The notes beneath the pieces were generated by a model that was not told the origin of the DNA, searched no databases, and worked only from the letters and a program-made list of their open reading frames with translations. This document shows, piece by piece, positions 10,680 to 20,958 of a stretch of 64,000 nt of DNA. Both the position numbers and the translations under genes were made by a program. The stretch is taken from contig JBBBDQ010000443.1 of assembly GCA_037127315.1 (NCBI GenBank), positions 2,049,001 through 2,113,000 of the forward strand, in the 5' to 3' direction. How positions within the stretch are numbered: position 1 is the stretch's first letter; each line of letters starts with the position of its first letter. Source of the DNA: Ascarosepion bandense. Lineage: Eukaryota; Mollusca; Cephalopoda; Sepiida; Sepiidae.

Positions 10680-10797
10680 ATCTAAAAAAAATGTACAGTT
10701 TTGTTGTATTTTGAAAATGTTCTAACATCATAATTAATAATAAATATAAATATTCATTGCTCTATTTTTATATTGAGCACTTTTAAATTATTTACAT

Positions 10798-10841
10798 ATT
10801 TATCTATCTATCTACTGAGATAGATAGATATGAACAGGCTG

Positions 10842-10881
<40 letters not shown>

Positions 10882-11222
10882 TAAAATGAACAAACTGAGA
10901 TTGATAGAGATGAACAGCATGAGATATAAACAGAATGAGATAGAGTGAGGGACGTGGAGGGAGAAACAGACTGTGATAGATAAAAAGAATGATGGAGCAA
11001 TATGAACAGACTGAGATAGATATATATATAGATAGATAAATAGATAGATAGGAACAGACTTAGATAGATAGATAGATATAAACAGGCTGAGATAGATAGA
11101 TAGATAGATAGATATAAACAGGCTGAGATAGATGGATAGATAGATAGATAGATAGATATAAACGGGCTGAGATAGATGGATAGGATAGATAGATAGATAG
11201 ATAGATAGATATAAACAGGCTG

Positions 11223-11255
<33 letters not shown>

Positions 11256-11266
11256 TAAACAGGCTG

Positions 11267-11306
<40 letters not shown>

Positions 11307-11603
11307 TAAAATGAACAAACTGAGATTGATAGAGATGAACAGCATGAGATATAAACAGAATGAGATAGAGTGAGGGACGTGGAGGGAGAAACAGACTGTG
11401 ATAGATAAAAAGAATGATGGAGCAATATGAACAGACTGAGATAGATATATATATAGATAGATAAATAGATAGATAGGAACAGACTTAGATAGATAGATAG
11501 ATATAAACAGGCTGAGATAGATAGATAGATAGATAGATATAAACAGGCTGAGATAGATGGATAGATAGATAGATAGATAGATATAAACGGGCTGAGATAG
11601 ATG

Positions 11604-11639
<36 letters not shown>

Positions 11640-11650
11640 TAAACAGGCTG

Positions 11651-11687
<37 letters not shown>

Positions 11688-11728
11688 TAAACAGGCTGAG
11701 ATAGATAGATAGATAGATATGTTGGCTA
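10798..11728. repeat. GATA tetranucleotide satellite with higher-order units
   Basis: (GATA)n blocks are separated by ATAAACAGGCTGA spacers roughly every 40-50 bp. A complex block starting TTAAAATGAACAAACTGAG at 10881 recurs at 11306, so about 290 bp is duplicated with a 425-bp period. Minus-strand translation gives repeated [16 protein letters not shown] strings, which are satellite artefacts, not a protein. Confidence 0.95.
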
Positions 11729-11914
11729 AGATTAATCATGCACAGAACATAGTGGGTCCTGCCTGGCTGAAGATCACTATCATATTAATCTGAGGTGAGG
11801 TTTTTGCAAAATTGGATGCTCTTCTTGACAACCAACTCAGACACTCATGGTAGTCCTGGTTTTTATCAAAACACCTTCTGTACTAAGGTTGCCATTTCAA
11901 GCTTGAGATCCCAT

Positions 11915-11917
<3 letters not shown>
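11712..11917 (+). repeat. Repeat D, copy 2
   Basis: It begins TTGGCTAAGATTAATCATGC directly after the GATA satellite and ends TTGAGATCCCATATT before an AT run. It is the longest of the three D copies. Confidence 0.55.

Positions 11918-11951
<34 letters not shown>
11918..11951. repeat. (AT)n microsatellite
   Basis: About 17 TA dinucleotides between repeat D and the inverted-repeat element. Confidence 0.95.
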
Positions 11952-11954
<3 letters not shown>

Positions 11955-12062
11955 TGTGGGTTTGTGTGCACCAATAGGCGGAGCAAATTTTTAAAAAATT
12001 AATCAGTTTGTCTGACGATCCCAAGAGCGTGAAACTCAGGGTCACAGACTCACACCTATCTA
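11950..12062. repeat. Inverted-repeat segment, Penelope-terminal-like
   Basis: Left arm ATAGGTGTGGGTTTGTG pairs with CACAGACTCACACCTAT at the right (15 of 17 positions). The interior has CTGACGATCCCAAGAGCGTG and AAACTCAGGGTC, resembling the segment at 47640-47706 in reverse. Such hairpins occur in Penelope-like terminal repeats; this is an inference. Confidence 0.5.
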
Positions 12063-12141
12063 TATGAATATGTCAGCTCTATCACTGATATTGAGCGCTT
12101 TCAAATAAGTACCATGCATATATAATGTATAAATAATTGCA

Positions 12142-12144
<3 letters not shown>

Positions 12145-12187
<43 letters not shown>
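12145..12187. repeat. (AT)n microsatellite
   Basis: About 21 TA dinucleotides. Confidence 0.95.
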
Positions 12188-12189
<2 letters not shown>

Positions 12190-12326
12190 AAAAATTAAGG
12201 CAGACACATTATTTCATCGTGAATCGGAAGTATAGGCCTATTTCAGGCAAACCATCATCAGCTTCCATCTTTATTTTACAAAGGATTTTACATTCATGTA
12301 AAATTTTTTTAATTTTTCTTATATTT
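12183..12326. repeat. Short element bounded by 16-bp inverted repeats
   Basis: ATATAAGAAAAATTAA at the left is perfectly inverted as TTAATTTTTCTTATAT at the right. Inside, the reverse complement contains GATGATGGTTTGCCTGAAAT, a hairpin-like motif of the kind seen at Penelope-like ends. No coding capacity. Confidence 0.55.
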
Positions 12327-12502
12327 GCTCTATATATATTTATATACATATATACTTAGAGTTCTCTTAGAGAGTTATCCTACCACTGGATGTACAGGAT
12401 ACTCCTTTGGATTCTTCTATACCCACATTGCATGTTGATATATATATATATATATATATATAGGAAAGAAAAGAATATGAATAAAAAGTTTTGTATTTAA
12501 AA

Positions 12503-12533
<31 letters not shown>

Positions 12534-12539
<6 letters not shown>

Positions 12540-12680
12540 CCAAGATTAATCATCCACAAACCAAACTGGGTTTTGCATGACAGGCGATTTCTTCCCATAA
12601 TTATTAGAGGAAAGGCTTTATATAACACTGGATGGAATGTTCTTTCTGTTGCCAATAAATACATTTGAAGTTTATCAAAG
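12534..12680 (+). repeat. Repeat D, copy 3 (partial)
   Basis: It starts TTGGCCAAGATTAATCATCC after the AT run at 12505-12536, matching copy 2, then diverges. Confidence 0.5.
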
Positions 12681-13399
12681 CTTAAGGATAACTTGAAATT
12701 AAGGATAACAATATTCCATTTTTTGGTCTTATTTAAATTTTCTAATGATTGAGCATGGCAGAAGGAGTCAGATAATTGTTAGGGCAGGAGAAGGAGTTAG
12801 CCCTCATTTTTTATTTTTTTTTTAGCTTCTTGAGCCATGCATTATATATATGAATTCTTATTGAGACTGTTCTACACAAGTGGGACATGTCTTTACAGTA
12901 ACACGAATTGAAGTAGTCAAATCTACACTATACACCGAAATAGCATTAAAAGCCTGAAATAAATCAGTCCAATACAGTAAAGGGAAACCAATCTTGTCAG
13001 TCAGAAAAATTTAACATCATGAGTCATTAGGGAGGCTCCGGAAATGGTAGCAAGCAGAGTAGATATCCCTCCCCACTTCTTACTTTTTTATGCCCTGAGA
13101 ATATTTACTAAAAAAAGATCTGATTTGTTAAAGTAAACCATTTGAATGTCTATGTCCTGACCAGAAAAGCAGTCAACAAAAAAAGCTTTTTATATACCCC
13201 AAATAAATGTTATTGAGAAAAGCATACATTTGAATAATCTATGTCCTGAAGATGATGTGAATTAGCATTGAAATATTAACAATAGGTATAATAATTCCCT
13301 TAGTCTGAAAAAGTGCCATCAAAGAATTTGTTTAATAATGTTTAATATATCAAATCTCTTTCTCTGGAGCTACCAACACTCCAACTGTGGAATATGGGT
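12681..13399. other. Unassigned AT-rich sequence
   Basis: It contains CTATGTCCTGACCAGAAAAG at 13150 and CTATGTCCTGAAGATGATGT at 13240, short repeated motifs possibly of Penelope-like origin. No gene is recognised. Confidence 0.35.
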
Positions 13400-13705
13400 C
13401 ACAGCTCTCACCACACTTGTTGCTGCTGCTGCTGGAGTTTTCATGACATGTTGGTTTTTGAAAGTTGCTAGCATTCAAACCGAAACTCTTTTAATCCTGA
13501 ATTTTACTTTTTCTAGACAGCTTGTCAACCAAGACTAAAAAGCACAGTCTGCCCTATCATTTAACCCACATTTGGGAGAAGAAGAGATGTATTCATATTT
13601 TTCACAACATTATTTACACAGAATCGAATGAAACAAACACAGCTGAAATTTGAACTTGGCTCTCCAAGTAATTATTTATTACACCACTTGCACACCCAAC
13701 ACACA
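13400..13705 (-). mobile_element. SINE-T2, decayed tRNA-derived SINE
   Basis: On the minus strand the head reads AAATTACTTGGAGAGCCAAG and TTCAAATTTCAGCTG (B-box remnant). The body has ATTTAACCC and TTGGTTGACAAGCTG in complement. The far end (GAGTTTTCATGACATGTTGG, GTTGCTAGCA) matches 56440-56520, so these two form a subfamily distinct from SINE-T. Confidence 0.55.
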
Positions 13706-14248
13706 CACACATATATACCGAACTTCTGAATAATTATATTGGACACACTACTATATGTCTACTGAGATGACTCGCATTGCACCTCTCTGAGCATAGCTCA
13801 ATTAGGACTCATTCAAATAAACATAAACCTACCTAACTCTATCAGAAACTTACTAGTAGAAAATCCAAGTATAATAGCCACATACACATGTAAAAATTGA
13901 CTACAAATAATGGAAGTGCTAATAATAATAAAAGAAAAAATCAACAGTCAGTAGCATTAACTATAAACATGGCCACAATGTGCTGACTGTATTTAGAAAA
14001 TAGAACATTTCTATAACTCTTGATAAAATGCTTTCAACTAAAAGAATAGCTGAAAGCACTTGGATATGCAGGACATGTGATCAATTTTTAGACACTTTAT
14101 GTCCAGAAAAGAAAAGATTTATATGAATACAAGAAAAAATTAAATAAAAGGCTTATTCGCAGAACTTTGTCAGTTGTCTTTAATGAAACATGTATAAAAG
14201 AGGGATTACTACCCATATACACACACACTCTCTCTCCCTATACACGTG

Positions 14249-14283
<35 letters not shown>

Positions 14284-14845
14284 TAAATTTAGAAACATTT
14301 GGATTGTCTAAAATAGCACTTCTTCTATGTAACATGTCCCTTCAGGATGTAGATGATCATGGCCTTCCATGTCTTCTTTTAAAACATTTGGACAATTTCT
14401 ACATTTGTTATAGTCAGAAAAAGAAACACTTGTTCATATGTAAGAAAAGTATGATAAAAATTTTAACAAGTAAACTTGTCAATGTTTAAACAAACATCTA
14501 TTAAAGAGTATCAAATACACAAGTGTGTATCTGTGAATAACTAAAAATATACCTGTGAAAAGACAATATAAATGAAGACAAAAGGAAAACTTCATTTACT
14601 TGTAAGGGGTGTGCTTCCCTTAAATAGCGTAAAAAGAGTTCAGCTTACTGTGAAATCCTTCGTGGCTGAGTGGTAAAGCATACAGAATCAAGCAGTAGTT
14701 TTCCTACCGTGAGGGATGCTTGTTTTATTTCTGCTAGAGAACAAATTTTCTTTACTTGCATTTCTCAAATGTGCAGGTTGATAGATATATATATATATAA
14801 TACAGAATGTCTAATAAGTACAAATAAGGCATCTATTTCAAATAA
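13706..14845. other. AT-rich, scattered fragments
   Basis: Small pieces only: a TTTAATGAAACATGTATAAA motif near 14180 related to repeat F, (TA)n and (GA)n at 14249-14283, a 30-bp LINE-R-like piece near 14336, and a tRNA-like string (GGCTGAGTGGTAAAGC) near 14662 that does not fold into a tRNA. No gene. Confidence 0.4.
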
Positions 14846-15445
14846 GTGTCAACTATAACAATGTTTCAAGTGATATATATATATATAATTTTCAGCAGAA
14901 ACACAGTCAAACTAAGTTATAGTTGTACTAGTAATTTAGATAGTTTCATTAAAAAAAACACCAGAAACTTAGATAGCATTGTACAAAATAAAACTACTCA
15001 TAAAGAATGCAACTGCAGAGACAAAAATAAATGTCCACTCCAAGAACTTTGCAACACAAAAGAAATCATTTACAAAGCAAAAGTACATGACCCAAATGGC
15101 CAAAATAAAATATATTTGGGTTCAACCAAAGACACCTTTAAGACCAGGTGGTTTAATCACAGGTCTACATTCAAAATAGAAAAAATTAAAAAACTGTACA
15201 CAATTGGCTAGCCACATGTGGAAATTAAAATCAAAATATGGAAAAGACCCAAACATAACATGGAGTATTGTAAAAATAGGCAAGCCTTACAACGGTGGCA
15301 AAATATGTAGACTGTGCCAAGAAGAAAAGTTAGAGATTATGCGATTCCCAAACAAAAACAAACTCTTGAATGAAAGAATGGAAATTATGATTAAGTGTAA
15401 CCATACTAAAAAATACATCTTAGGTTCATATAACCATGGATGAAA
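14846..15445 (+). pseudogene. Penelope-like GIY-YIG endonuclease domain, frameshifted
   Basis: Two adjoining frames form one domain. The first has CNCRDKNKCPLQELC (Cys-rich lead-in), then EIIYKAKV and KIYLGSTKDTFKTRWFNH, a GIY-YIG-type core with Y, YLG and the conserved R. A single-base slip near 15190 moves the frame to WKLKSKYGKDPNITWSIV, then CRLCQEEKLEIM, LNERMEIMIKC. This layout (Cys-rich region, GIY-YIG core, CxLCxxEKxxI, C-terminal LNxRxE) is that of the endonuclease at the C-terminus of Penelope-like retroelements. The reverse transcriptase part is absent. Repeat E and an AT run follow and may be its 3' end. Confidence 0.75.
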
Positions 15446-15604
15446 ATGCCATAATTCATTTTAATTTTAAAAATTGCGCGTTCAAAAATTCCCTGCCGTG
15501 TGAGCGTTAAAAAAATCACTGTTACGTAAGCATTCTTAAAAAATAAAATGGTAAACATAAAATCAGTTATTAAAAATCGCCCGAAAACACCACACATGGT
15601 AGAA

Positions 15605-15735
15605 ACCCGGGTCGCGTAATAACTCATTTCCAAATGGAAAATATTCAAAAGTTCTACAATATAATTGTATTGAACACTTTATATACAAATGGTCTCACCC
15701 TATTATGCCCAAAAACTAAGTATTAAACAATCAAT

Positions 15736-15745
<10 letters not shown>
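15605..15745 (+). repeat. Repeat E (Penelope-like end), copy 1
   Basis: TAACTCATTTCCAAATGG, AAATATTCAAAAGTTCTA and TATTAAACAATCAATCAATA, ending in an AT run. It matches 45899-46057 closely over about 140 bp; both copies run straight into (TA)n. Its position downstream of the GIY-YIG remnant suggests the 3' end of the same element type. Confidence 0.65.

Positions 15746-15779
<34 letters not shown>
15738..15779. repeat. (TA)n microsatellite
   Basis: About 21 TA dinucleotides at the end of repeat E. Confidence 0.95.
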
Positions 15780-15780
<1 letters not shown>

Positions 15781-15990
15781 CAAAAATCAACTGGCTTATT
15801 TAATTGAGTTTTATGGTTTAATTCTTATATTACAGGATATATACAGGGTGTGATGGGTAACTTATATGTATATCAAATCAACAGTCAACTGGCTTATTCA
15901 AATTGAGTTTTATGATTTAATTCTTATGTTTCTATTTCTTGTGAGATTCTAATCCAGCAGGATATATACAGGGTGTGATGGGTAAATTAT
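15780..15990. repeat. Direct duplication ending in ACAGGGTGTGATGGGTAA
   Basis: Two imperfect copies: ATCAACTGGCTTATTTAATT through GATATATACAGGGTGTGATG at 15784-15870, repeated at 15890-15985. The second is continuous with the mariner-like segment that follows, so the element end was duplicated with its flank. Confidence 0.7.
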
Positions 15991-16470
15991 GTATTTTTAA
16001 TTTGGCGCATGCACATTGTTTTTGATTTTGTCAACCACACAATATAGCAGGGTTAATTTGACACTATCTGTCAGAAAAAGAACACCATAACAAAATTCAC
16101 TCCACCAGAAATTTGGAAATAGTGTGTTGTACTGCTTACCATTCCTGCTTTTAAGTCACCTCTTAACCATTGTTTCCGACAGAGCAGATTCTGAATAAGA
16201 CTTATCAAGCCATTGCTTTGATTGAACATTATTCTTTCCCATCAGAAAGCAATGCTTTATCAACACATGTAAATCAGATTTTTCCATTGTTTTTTAAAGT
16301 TTGTAACAGTAGCTTCACTTGAATAATTGTAATTTGTAAACTAATAATTGGATTAGACCCAAATTTTGTCACATGCCATTTGAAGGTTATTACTTCATAA
16401 AAATCATATGGATTTTTTCTTAGTGGCGCCATCTATATGTCAGGCCCGGGACTTATTGAGTGATGTGTTA
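15968..16470 (+). mobile_element. Mariner-like non-coding remnant
   Basis: It starts CAGGGTGTGATGGGTAAATT and ends with GGCGCCATCTATATGTCAGG and CCGGGACTTATTGAG. Start and end strings of this style are familiar from IS630/Tc1/mariner-type elements. The interior has no open frame. A transposase C-terminal fragment lies 270 bp downstream, which supports but does not prove the assignment. Confidence 0.4.
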
Positions 16471-16670
16471 CTTTTCCTTGTTCTTTGTAGGGGAAATGAT
16501 AGCTTCAGTATATCATATTTGTAGATCTACATTGACCTTCCACCAGGCAGTTTTCTCTAGATCTGCAATTACAGGAGGATATAATCCCGAGTCTTGTATT
16601 AGATTCACTGAAATTCATCAAAACTTGGTTGTTATGGGATCTAATGATGCTGTATATACTACTAGTACAA

Positions 16671-16672
<2 letters not shown>

Positions 16673-16703
<31 letters not shown>
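16673..16703. repeat. (TA)n microsatellite
   Basis: About 15 TA dinucleotides followed by (CA)4. The 16471-16672 interval before it carries an open but unrecognised frame after an acceptor-like TTCTTTGTAG. Confidence 0.9.
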
Positions 16704-16710
<7 letters not shown>

Positions 16711-16740
16711 TGGACTCTCCCATCATTTCAATGTATAAGG

Positions 16741-16911
16741 GTTAAGCAGCTTAGTTGTAACAAAACTCTTTGTGACACTAAAGATGAACTGAAGGCAAGG
16801 ATTATGGCAGCATTCACCAGCTTAAATGAGGAGACTGTCCAGAAGAGGTGCAGGAGATTCCAAAGCTATCTGGAGAACGTGGTTGAAGTCAATAGCAAAT
16901 TTATTGAATAA
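16741..16911 (+). pseudogene. IS630/Tc1/mariner transposase C-terminus
   Basis: An uninterrupted 56-codon frame ending in TAA. It reads CDTKDELKARIMAAFTSLN, then EETVQKRCRRFQSYLENVV and SKFIE. The pattern [T-x-x-ELKxRI...A-F...(V/L)...R...L...G-x-F-E-stop] is the usual C-terminus of transposases of this superfamily. The catalytic DDE/D region is not present, so it is a remnant. Confidence 0.6.
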
Positions 16912-16951
16912 ATTTACTCTTTAGTATTTCAAGATATTTTTGTGTAATTTT

Positions 16952-16952
<1 letters not shown>

Positions 16953-17001
<49 letters not shown>
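16953..17001. repeat. (TA)n with inverted flanks
   Basis: About 24 TA dinucleotides flanked by TTTTGG on the left and CCAAAA on the right, so the whole is a palindrome of about 65 bp. Confidence 0.95.
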
Positions 17002-17003
<2 letters not shown>

Positions 17004-17012
17004 AAAATGTAT

Positions 17013-17076
17013 GAATGGATCCTACACAAAATTAATAGACAAAACTTGTCTATATTATTCAATGAAACCTGCATTA

Positions 17077-17118
<42 letters not shown>

Positions 17119-17120
17119 AT
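17013..17120. repeat. Repeat F copy 1 plus (TA)n(TG)n
   Basis: GGATCCTACACAAAATTAAT, AGACAAAACTTGTCTATAT and TTCAATGAAACCTGCATTAA, then a TA run and a TG run. The same string ends in a TA run at 55975-56069. The inverted AGACAAAACTTGTCT inside is a perfect short hairpin. Probably a Penelope-like terminus. Confidence 0.65.
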
Positions 17121-17345
17121 TAAAATGAGATGTCAGTGTCATTTTCATTCTTGCATGATTTAGACAACAATTTATCCTGTAGACACAAGCTGATTTGGGC
17201 ATCTGATGGGTTTGTCAGATTCTGTGACTAGTGAGATTTGTTTCAATTTTCAAATGGCTCTCAAGTTTCTTAAACAACTAAGACAGTTTTTTAACAATTT
17301 GTTTTTTTTGTTTTTTTTTTGTTGTTGTTTTTTTTTTTACTTTAG

Positions 17346-17581
17346 GACAAATACTTCTCCATTCATAACAATCCATGGCAATTACTTCAAAGAATTTTAC
17401 GGAGATGTCCACACATTTAAGATTTTATTTAACCTTGTCAGTGAAGCAAAGCCAGTGTCTGTTAATGCTACATGTAACATCACAAAACTAGATGTATATG
17501 AGGTCCGTATATATTGCATGACCAGACCATCTAACTTAACAATACATGAAAAATGATTTGATACCTCAGATGTCACATTTG
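17346..17581 (+). CDS. Candidate internal exon of a host gene
   Basis: A strong 3' splice site (long T-run, ACTTTAG) ends at 17345, and a consensus 5' splice site G|GTAAGTAAAG begins at 17582. The 236-nt exon has one base at each edge and a frame reading SPFITIHGNYFKEFYG, then FKILFN, PVSVNATCNITKLDV and YEVRIYCMTRPSNL. The ITIHGNYF...C...VRIYCMT pattern is reminiscent of an IPT/TIG Ig-like domain as in plexins and related receptors, with possible N-glycosylation sites (NAT, NIT, NLT). One in-frame TGA lies at 17554, before FDTSDVTF. It is either a decayed exon, an assembly error or a chance frame. No neighbouring exon can be linked. This is the best host-coding candidate in the window. Confidence 0.4.
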
Positions 17582-17856
17582 GTAAGTAAAGTTGAAGATT
17601 TCATTCTGAAAGGTTAATCTCCAGGTTGAACAAAGACTGTGTATGGGGATGACATTGAGTTGATTAATGCAGCTTCAATACAGAGACCATATGTTGTCCA
17701 TATAAGAGATTAGTCAAAACAGCTTCATGACATGTGCTAACCTTGGTTTTAAGAGAAATTTATCTTTCATTTTAAAGTTGATGAGGAAAGCCTTTCAAAG
17801 GACTTAGTTGCCTTGGAAATTCAGTTGACAATCTTGTTGTGTAGAGATTCATGTGA

Positions 17857-18062
17857 CTTCAATAGACGTGGGTGGAGTGTGAACTGGGCGATAGTTCAGT
17901 CTATCTACTCCAATTGAAAAGAAATTAACAAAAGAGAAAAGTGGAAAGATTGGAAAAGAGAAAGCCGGAAACCACATCCTAAACAGGGAACAAGGGATGA
18001 GCCTCTTCACAAGTTCAATAGACATGGGTGGAGTGTGAACCGGGCGATAGTTTAGTCTATAA
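17857..18062 (-). mobile_element. SINE-A, dimeric copy, tail missing
   Basis: Two head units in the same orientation on the minus strand, separated by TTCTTTTCAATTGGAGTAG in complement, each with GGTTCACACTCCACCC. The leftmost unit is cut before the 3' tail. Confidence 0.7.
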
Positions 18063-18139
18063 ATTATTTTTTTTAAGGGATTTGTGGTTTGGTTGAGAAC
18101 AATTCAGCACCCCTTCATCAACACCATCCCACTTCTTCA

Positions 18140-18745
18140 TCTTGTTCTATGTGCCATGTCCCTTCAGGACATAAATGATTATGGCCTTCCACGTCTTCCT
18201 ATCCTTGGTGGCTCTTAGCACACTTTTTCCTGTTCTTAACCCAAACCTCACTCTGCCATCCATTTGCTCAGACCCTTCAAATATGTTATCCACTGCTTTT
18301 CTCTGTCTCTCTTTCCCTCTAGGTGACCTGTGAGTATCAGATTATCCAAGCCTTCCTTCCTCATTATAATGTCCCAAGAACTTCAGCTGTCTCTTCCTGA
18401 TGCTCTGTATTAATTTTGTTTTTCATTTCCATCCTTTCTAAAACCTCATCATTGCTCATAAGCTCGATCCATGATATTCACAGCATCCTCCTGTAGAACC
18501 ACATTTCAGTTGCTTGAAGTTTTTCATTCATCTTTAATGATATTGTCCAGCATTCACTGCCATATTGAAGAACTGACACCACATAACAATCCAGTACTCT
18601 TTTCTTTGTTTCTAGCGAAATTTTCTTGTCTTTTAATACTCTGCTCAGCTTCTGGAATGCATTCTTGGCCATGCATTCACTGTCGCACTTTCTATCTTCC
18701 GTTAGAACACTTCCCAAGTACTTTAATTTTTGTACTTACTTGATT
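18140..18745 (-). pseudogene. LINE-R (RTE-like) RT C-terminal region
   Basis: Minus-strand frame: GSVLTEDRKC, MAKNAFQKLSRVL, KRVLDCYVVSVLQYGSECWT, then EMWFYRRML, followed by further decayed sequence. The YGSECWT...EMWFYRRML block is typical of the C-terminus of RTE/BovB-like and related LINE proteins. Multiple breaks downstream of 18478. Other copies: 30115-30490, 50150-51180 (split) and 51905-52300. Confidence 0.75.
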
Positions 18746-19029
18746 TTAGTATTCCCCAACCTGTAATTGGCATTTTGTGTTCCACATTTTGCTTTGAGCA
18801 ATTACCTACCATTTTCTAAAAACAAAAAAAAAATAATCTTTACCCACTTAAAAGAATCAGAGATAAATGAGTAATAAGGCTCAAGACAAACTTGTCTGTG
18901 GCTTTCTTTTATTTTCACCCACTTTTTTATTAATTTTCATTTAGCCATTTTTTTTTTTTCATCCACTAACTTTCATTTCCATTCGTATCCAGTTTTTTTT
19001 CACTATCATTTCTGATTTTGGTTATGATG

Positions 19030-19376
19030 GTAATTGAAGTAGATAGACTAAACTATCGCCCGGTTCACACTCCACCCACGTCTATTGAACAGGTGAAGAG
19101 GCTCATCCCATGTTCCCTGTTTAGGATGCGGTTTCCAGTTTTCTCTTTTCCAATCTTTTCACTCTTTTCTTTATTTTTTCTTTTTTTCAATTGAAGTAGA
19201 TAGACTAAACTATCGCCCGGTTCACACTCCACACACGTCTATTGAACAGGTGAAGAGGCTCATCCCATGTTCCCTGTTTAGGATGTGGTTTCTGGCTTTC
19301 TCTTTTCCAATCTTTTCACTCTTACGTAGCCCCCTGCACATCAGTGGCATTACCACCTTGCTCGGGGTGATATTAT
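19030..19376 (+). mobile_element. SINE-A, complete dimeric copy
   Basis: Best dimeric example. Head unit 1 at 19030-19190, T-rich spacer, head unit 2, then the full tail (CGTAGCCCCCTGCACATCAG, TTGCTCGGGGTGATATT) and an A-run. Both heads carry CTATCGCCCGGTTCACACTC and CCCATGTTCCCTGTTTAGGA. The A-run is fused to repeat C. Apparent minus-strand reading frames here are shadows. Confidence 0.8.
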
Positions 19377-19387
19377 TAAAAAAAAAA

Positions 19388-19851
19388 CTGCATCCGGCAG
19401 TAAGGCCTCTGATTGGAAGATTGTGAAGAGCATGGAACCACCTGTTAATTGCTGTTGTTTCCAAGTCCGCCGTAACCCAGAGTGGTAGCACCTGTTAGGG
19501 TCTCAGCTATGGGCAAATAGTTAACCTGCAAACTGGGATCAAAACACTATGAAAGTATAAAAATACTCTTTTATAGAAATATATATACAAAAATAGACTT
19601 TTATAGAAAAATATACATTTTTGAAGAAAGAATTATGACTATAACACATTTTTGAATACAAAACTAGAAGATATTTTCAGTTTTCTAAAATCAAAAAGAA
19701 TAAAAATAAAATGTTTTCCTTAAAAATCTGACTAAATCAACCTTCCCACTATAATTGAACATTAAATAAAAATATCTTAAAACCCCACCTTTTTGGCATG
19801 AAATAACCCACAGAAGTTGATATGTCCCAAAAGTAAAAAAAACAAAACTTT
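19388..19851 (+). repeat. Repeat C, copy 2
   Basis: It lacks the first 20 or so bases and starts CTGCATCCGGCAGTAAGGCC right at the SINE-A A-tail. It continues through GTGGTAGCACCTGTTAGGGT to TTGGCATGAAATAACCCACA. Closely similar to 9629-10107. Confidence 0.75.
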
Positions 19852-20375
19852 ATTCACCATCTTTTCATTTTCCACTAGCTTTCTTTCTTGCCCTTTAACT
19901 TTCGTCACTTTCATCTCAATCCCTTCACAATTCCTTTGAATACCATTTTTTTTTTAGCTTTCTTACTTAGCGTCTTCTGGTTTCCTCTCTCACTCTTTTC
20001 TTCATTGTCTCCCTCTCTCTCACTCTTTTCTCAGTTGTTTTATGTAGAAATAAATGGCTAAAGAAAACAGTGTGCTATTAGGAAATAGGTCAGTTCTAAC
20101 AATACTTAAATTTGTATCCCATGTTTTTAAGAGCCTGTCTTTATTTTATCCACTTGGGGTCATGGAAGCTTTGATGATTAAACAGCAAACAAATCTGTTG
20201 TCATTCTGCCACCTAACTCTCTTCAGTACCATATGCCATGTTTGTTTTGCTAACTCCTCTTTGGAGAGTTATATTTTAAGGAAATTTTTTAGATGAGGCA
20301 TTTTTCTCTTTATTACTAGTTATCTGTTGTTGCTTGATGTTTATGGACATTTTTAAAGATTGTTTTGGTTTTTTA
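19852..20375. other. Unassigned, CT-rich then mixed
   Basis: The first 180 bases are pyrimidine-rich (CTCTCTCACTCTTTTCTTC). The rest carries an 80-codon frame at 20054-20296 with no recognisable domain or splice context; I do not call it. Confidence 0.4.
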
Positions 20376-20645
20376 TTTGATAATTGAAATTATATTTCAA
20401 TGATTACATGATGAGCTTATACAACTGCGTTCTCAGACCAGTTTTAAAAATTGGTTTTGAACAAATAAAACTTGTAGCTTTTAGCAAGGATTATATTAGT
20501 AATTATATTATTTGATAACTGAAATTATAGTGGGTGTCTTTTAAAATATATTCCACTCATTACATAATGAGTTTATACATCTGCTTTCTCAGACTAGTTT
20601 AAAAATTAACTTTGAATAAACAAAGACTGTAGCTTTTAGCAAAAA
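20376..20645. repeat. Imperfect tandem duplication
   Basis: A unit starting TTTGATAATTGAAATTATA and ending TGTAGCTTTTAGCAA occurs at 20376-20487 and 20511-20643, with a period of 135 bp at the start and 155 bp at the end because of indels. Confidence 0.8.
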
Positions 20646-20958
20646 TCCTCCTTTTTCAAGCATCATCGATTGGTGCTACAGAATCACTTTACCTCTGTGA
20701 GATAACAGAAATCATGTCACTTGAGAACTTCCAACAGCAGCAACAATGAAAATGGATAGCAAATGAAATTCTAAGAGAGAATTATGACATAATCAAGATG
20801 TTGATGTTCCACACTATTTAAAACAAAATAAAATTTAAAACCAATTCCCTCCCCATCAATATTGGAAAGAGTAACAACAGTTACTGGACTTGAGAAAGCT
20901 GTTTTCTTGAAAAAAGTTTTTAATAGATCTAATGAACTTTAGTTAAAACTAGCACTAG
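20646..20958. other. Unassigned AT-rich sequence
   Basis: No recognisable element or coding signature. Confidence 0.4.

Noticed and set aside
10881..11739. Long minus-strand frames of [10 protein letters not shown] repeats
   Set aside because: Direct translation of the (GATA)n satellite; frame depends only on the repeat and there is no start context.
14656..14735. tRNA-Ser/Leu-like start GGCTGAGTGGTAAAGC
   Set aside because: No matching B box, anticodon stem or acceptor stem; cloverleaf cannot be drawn.
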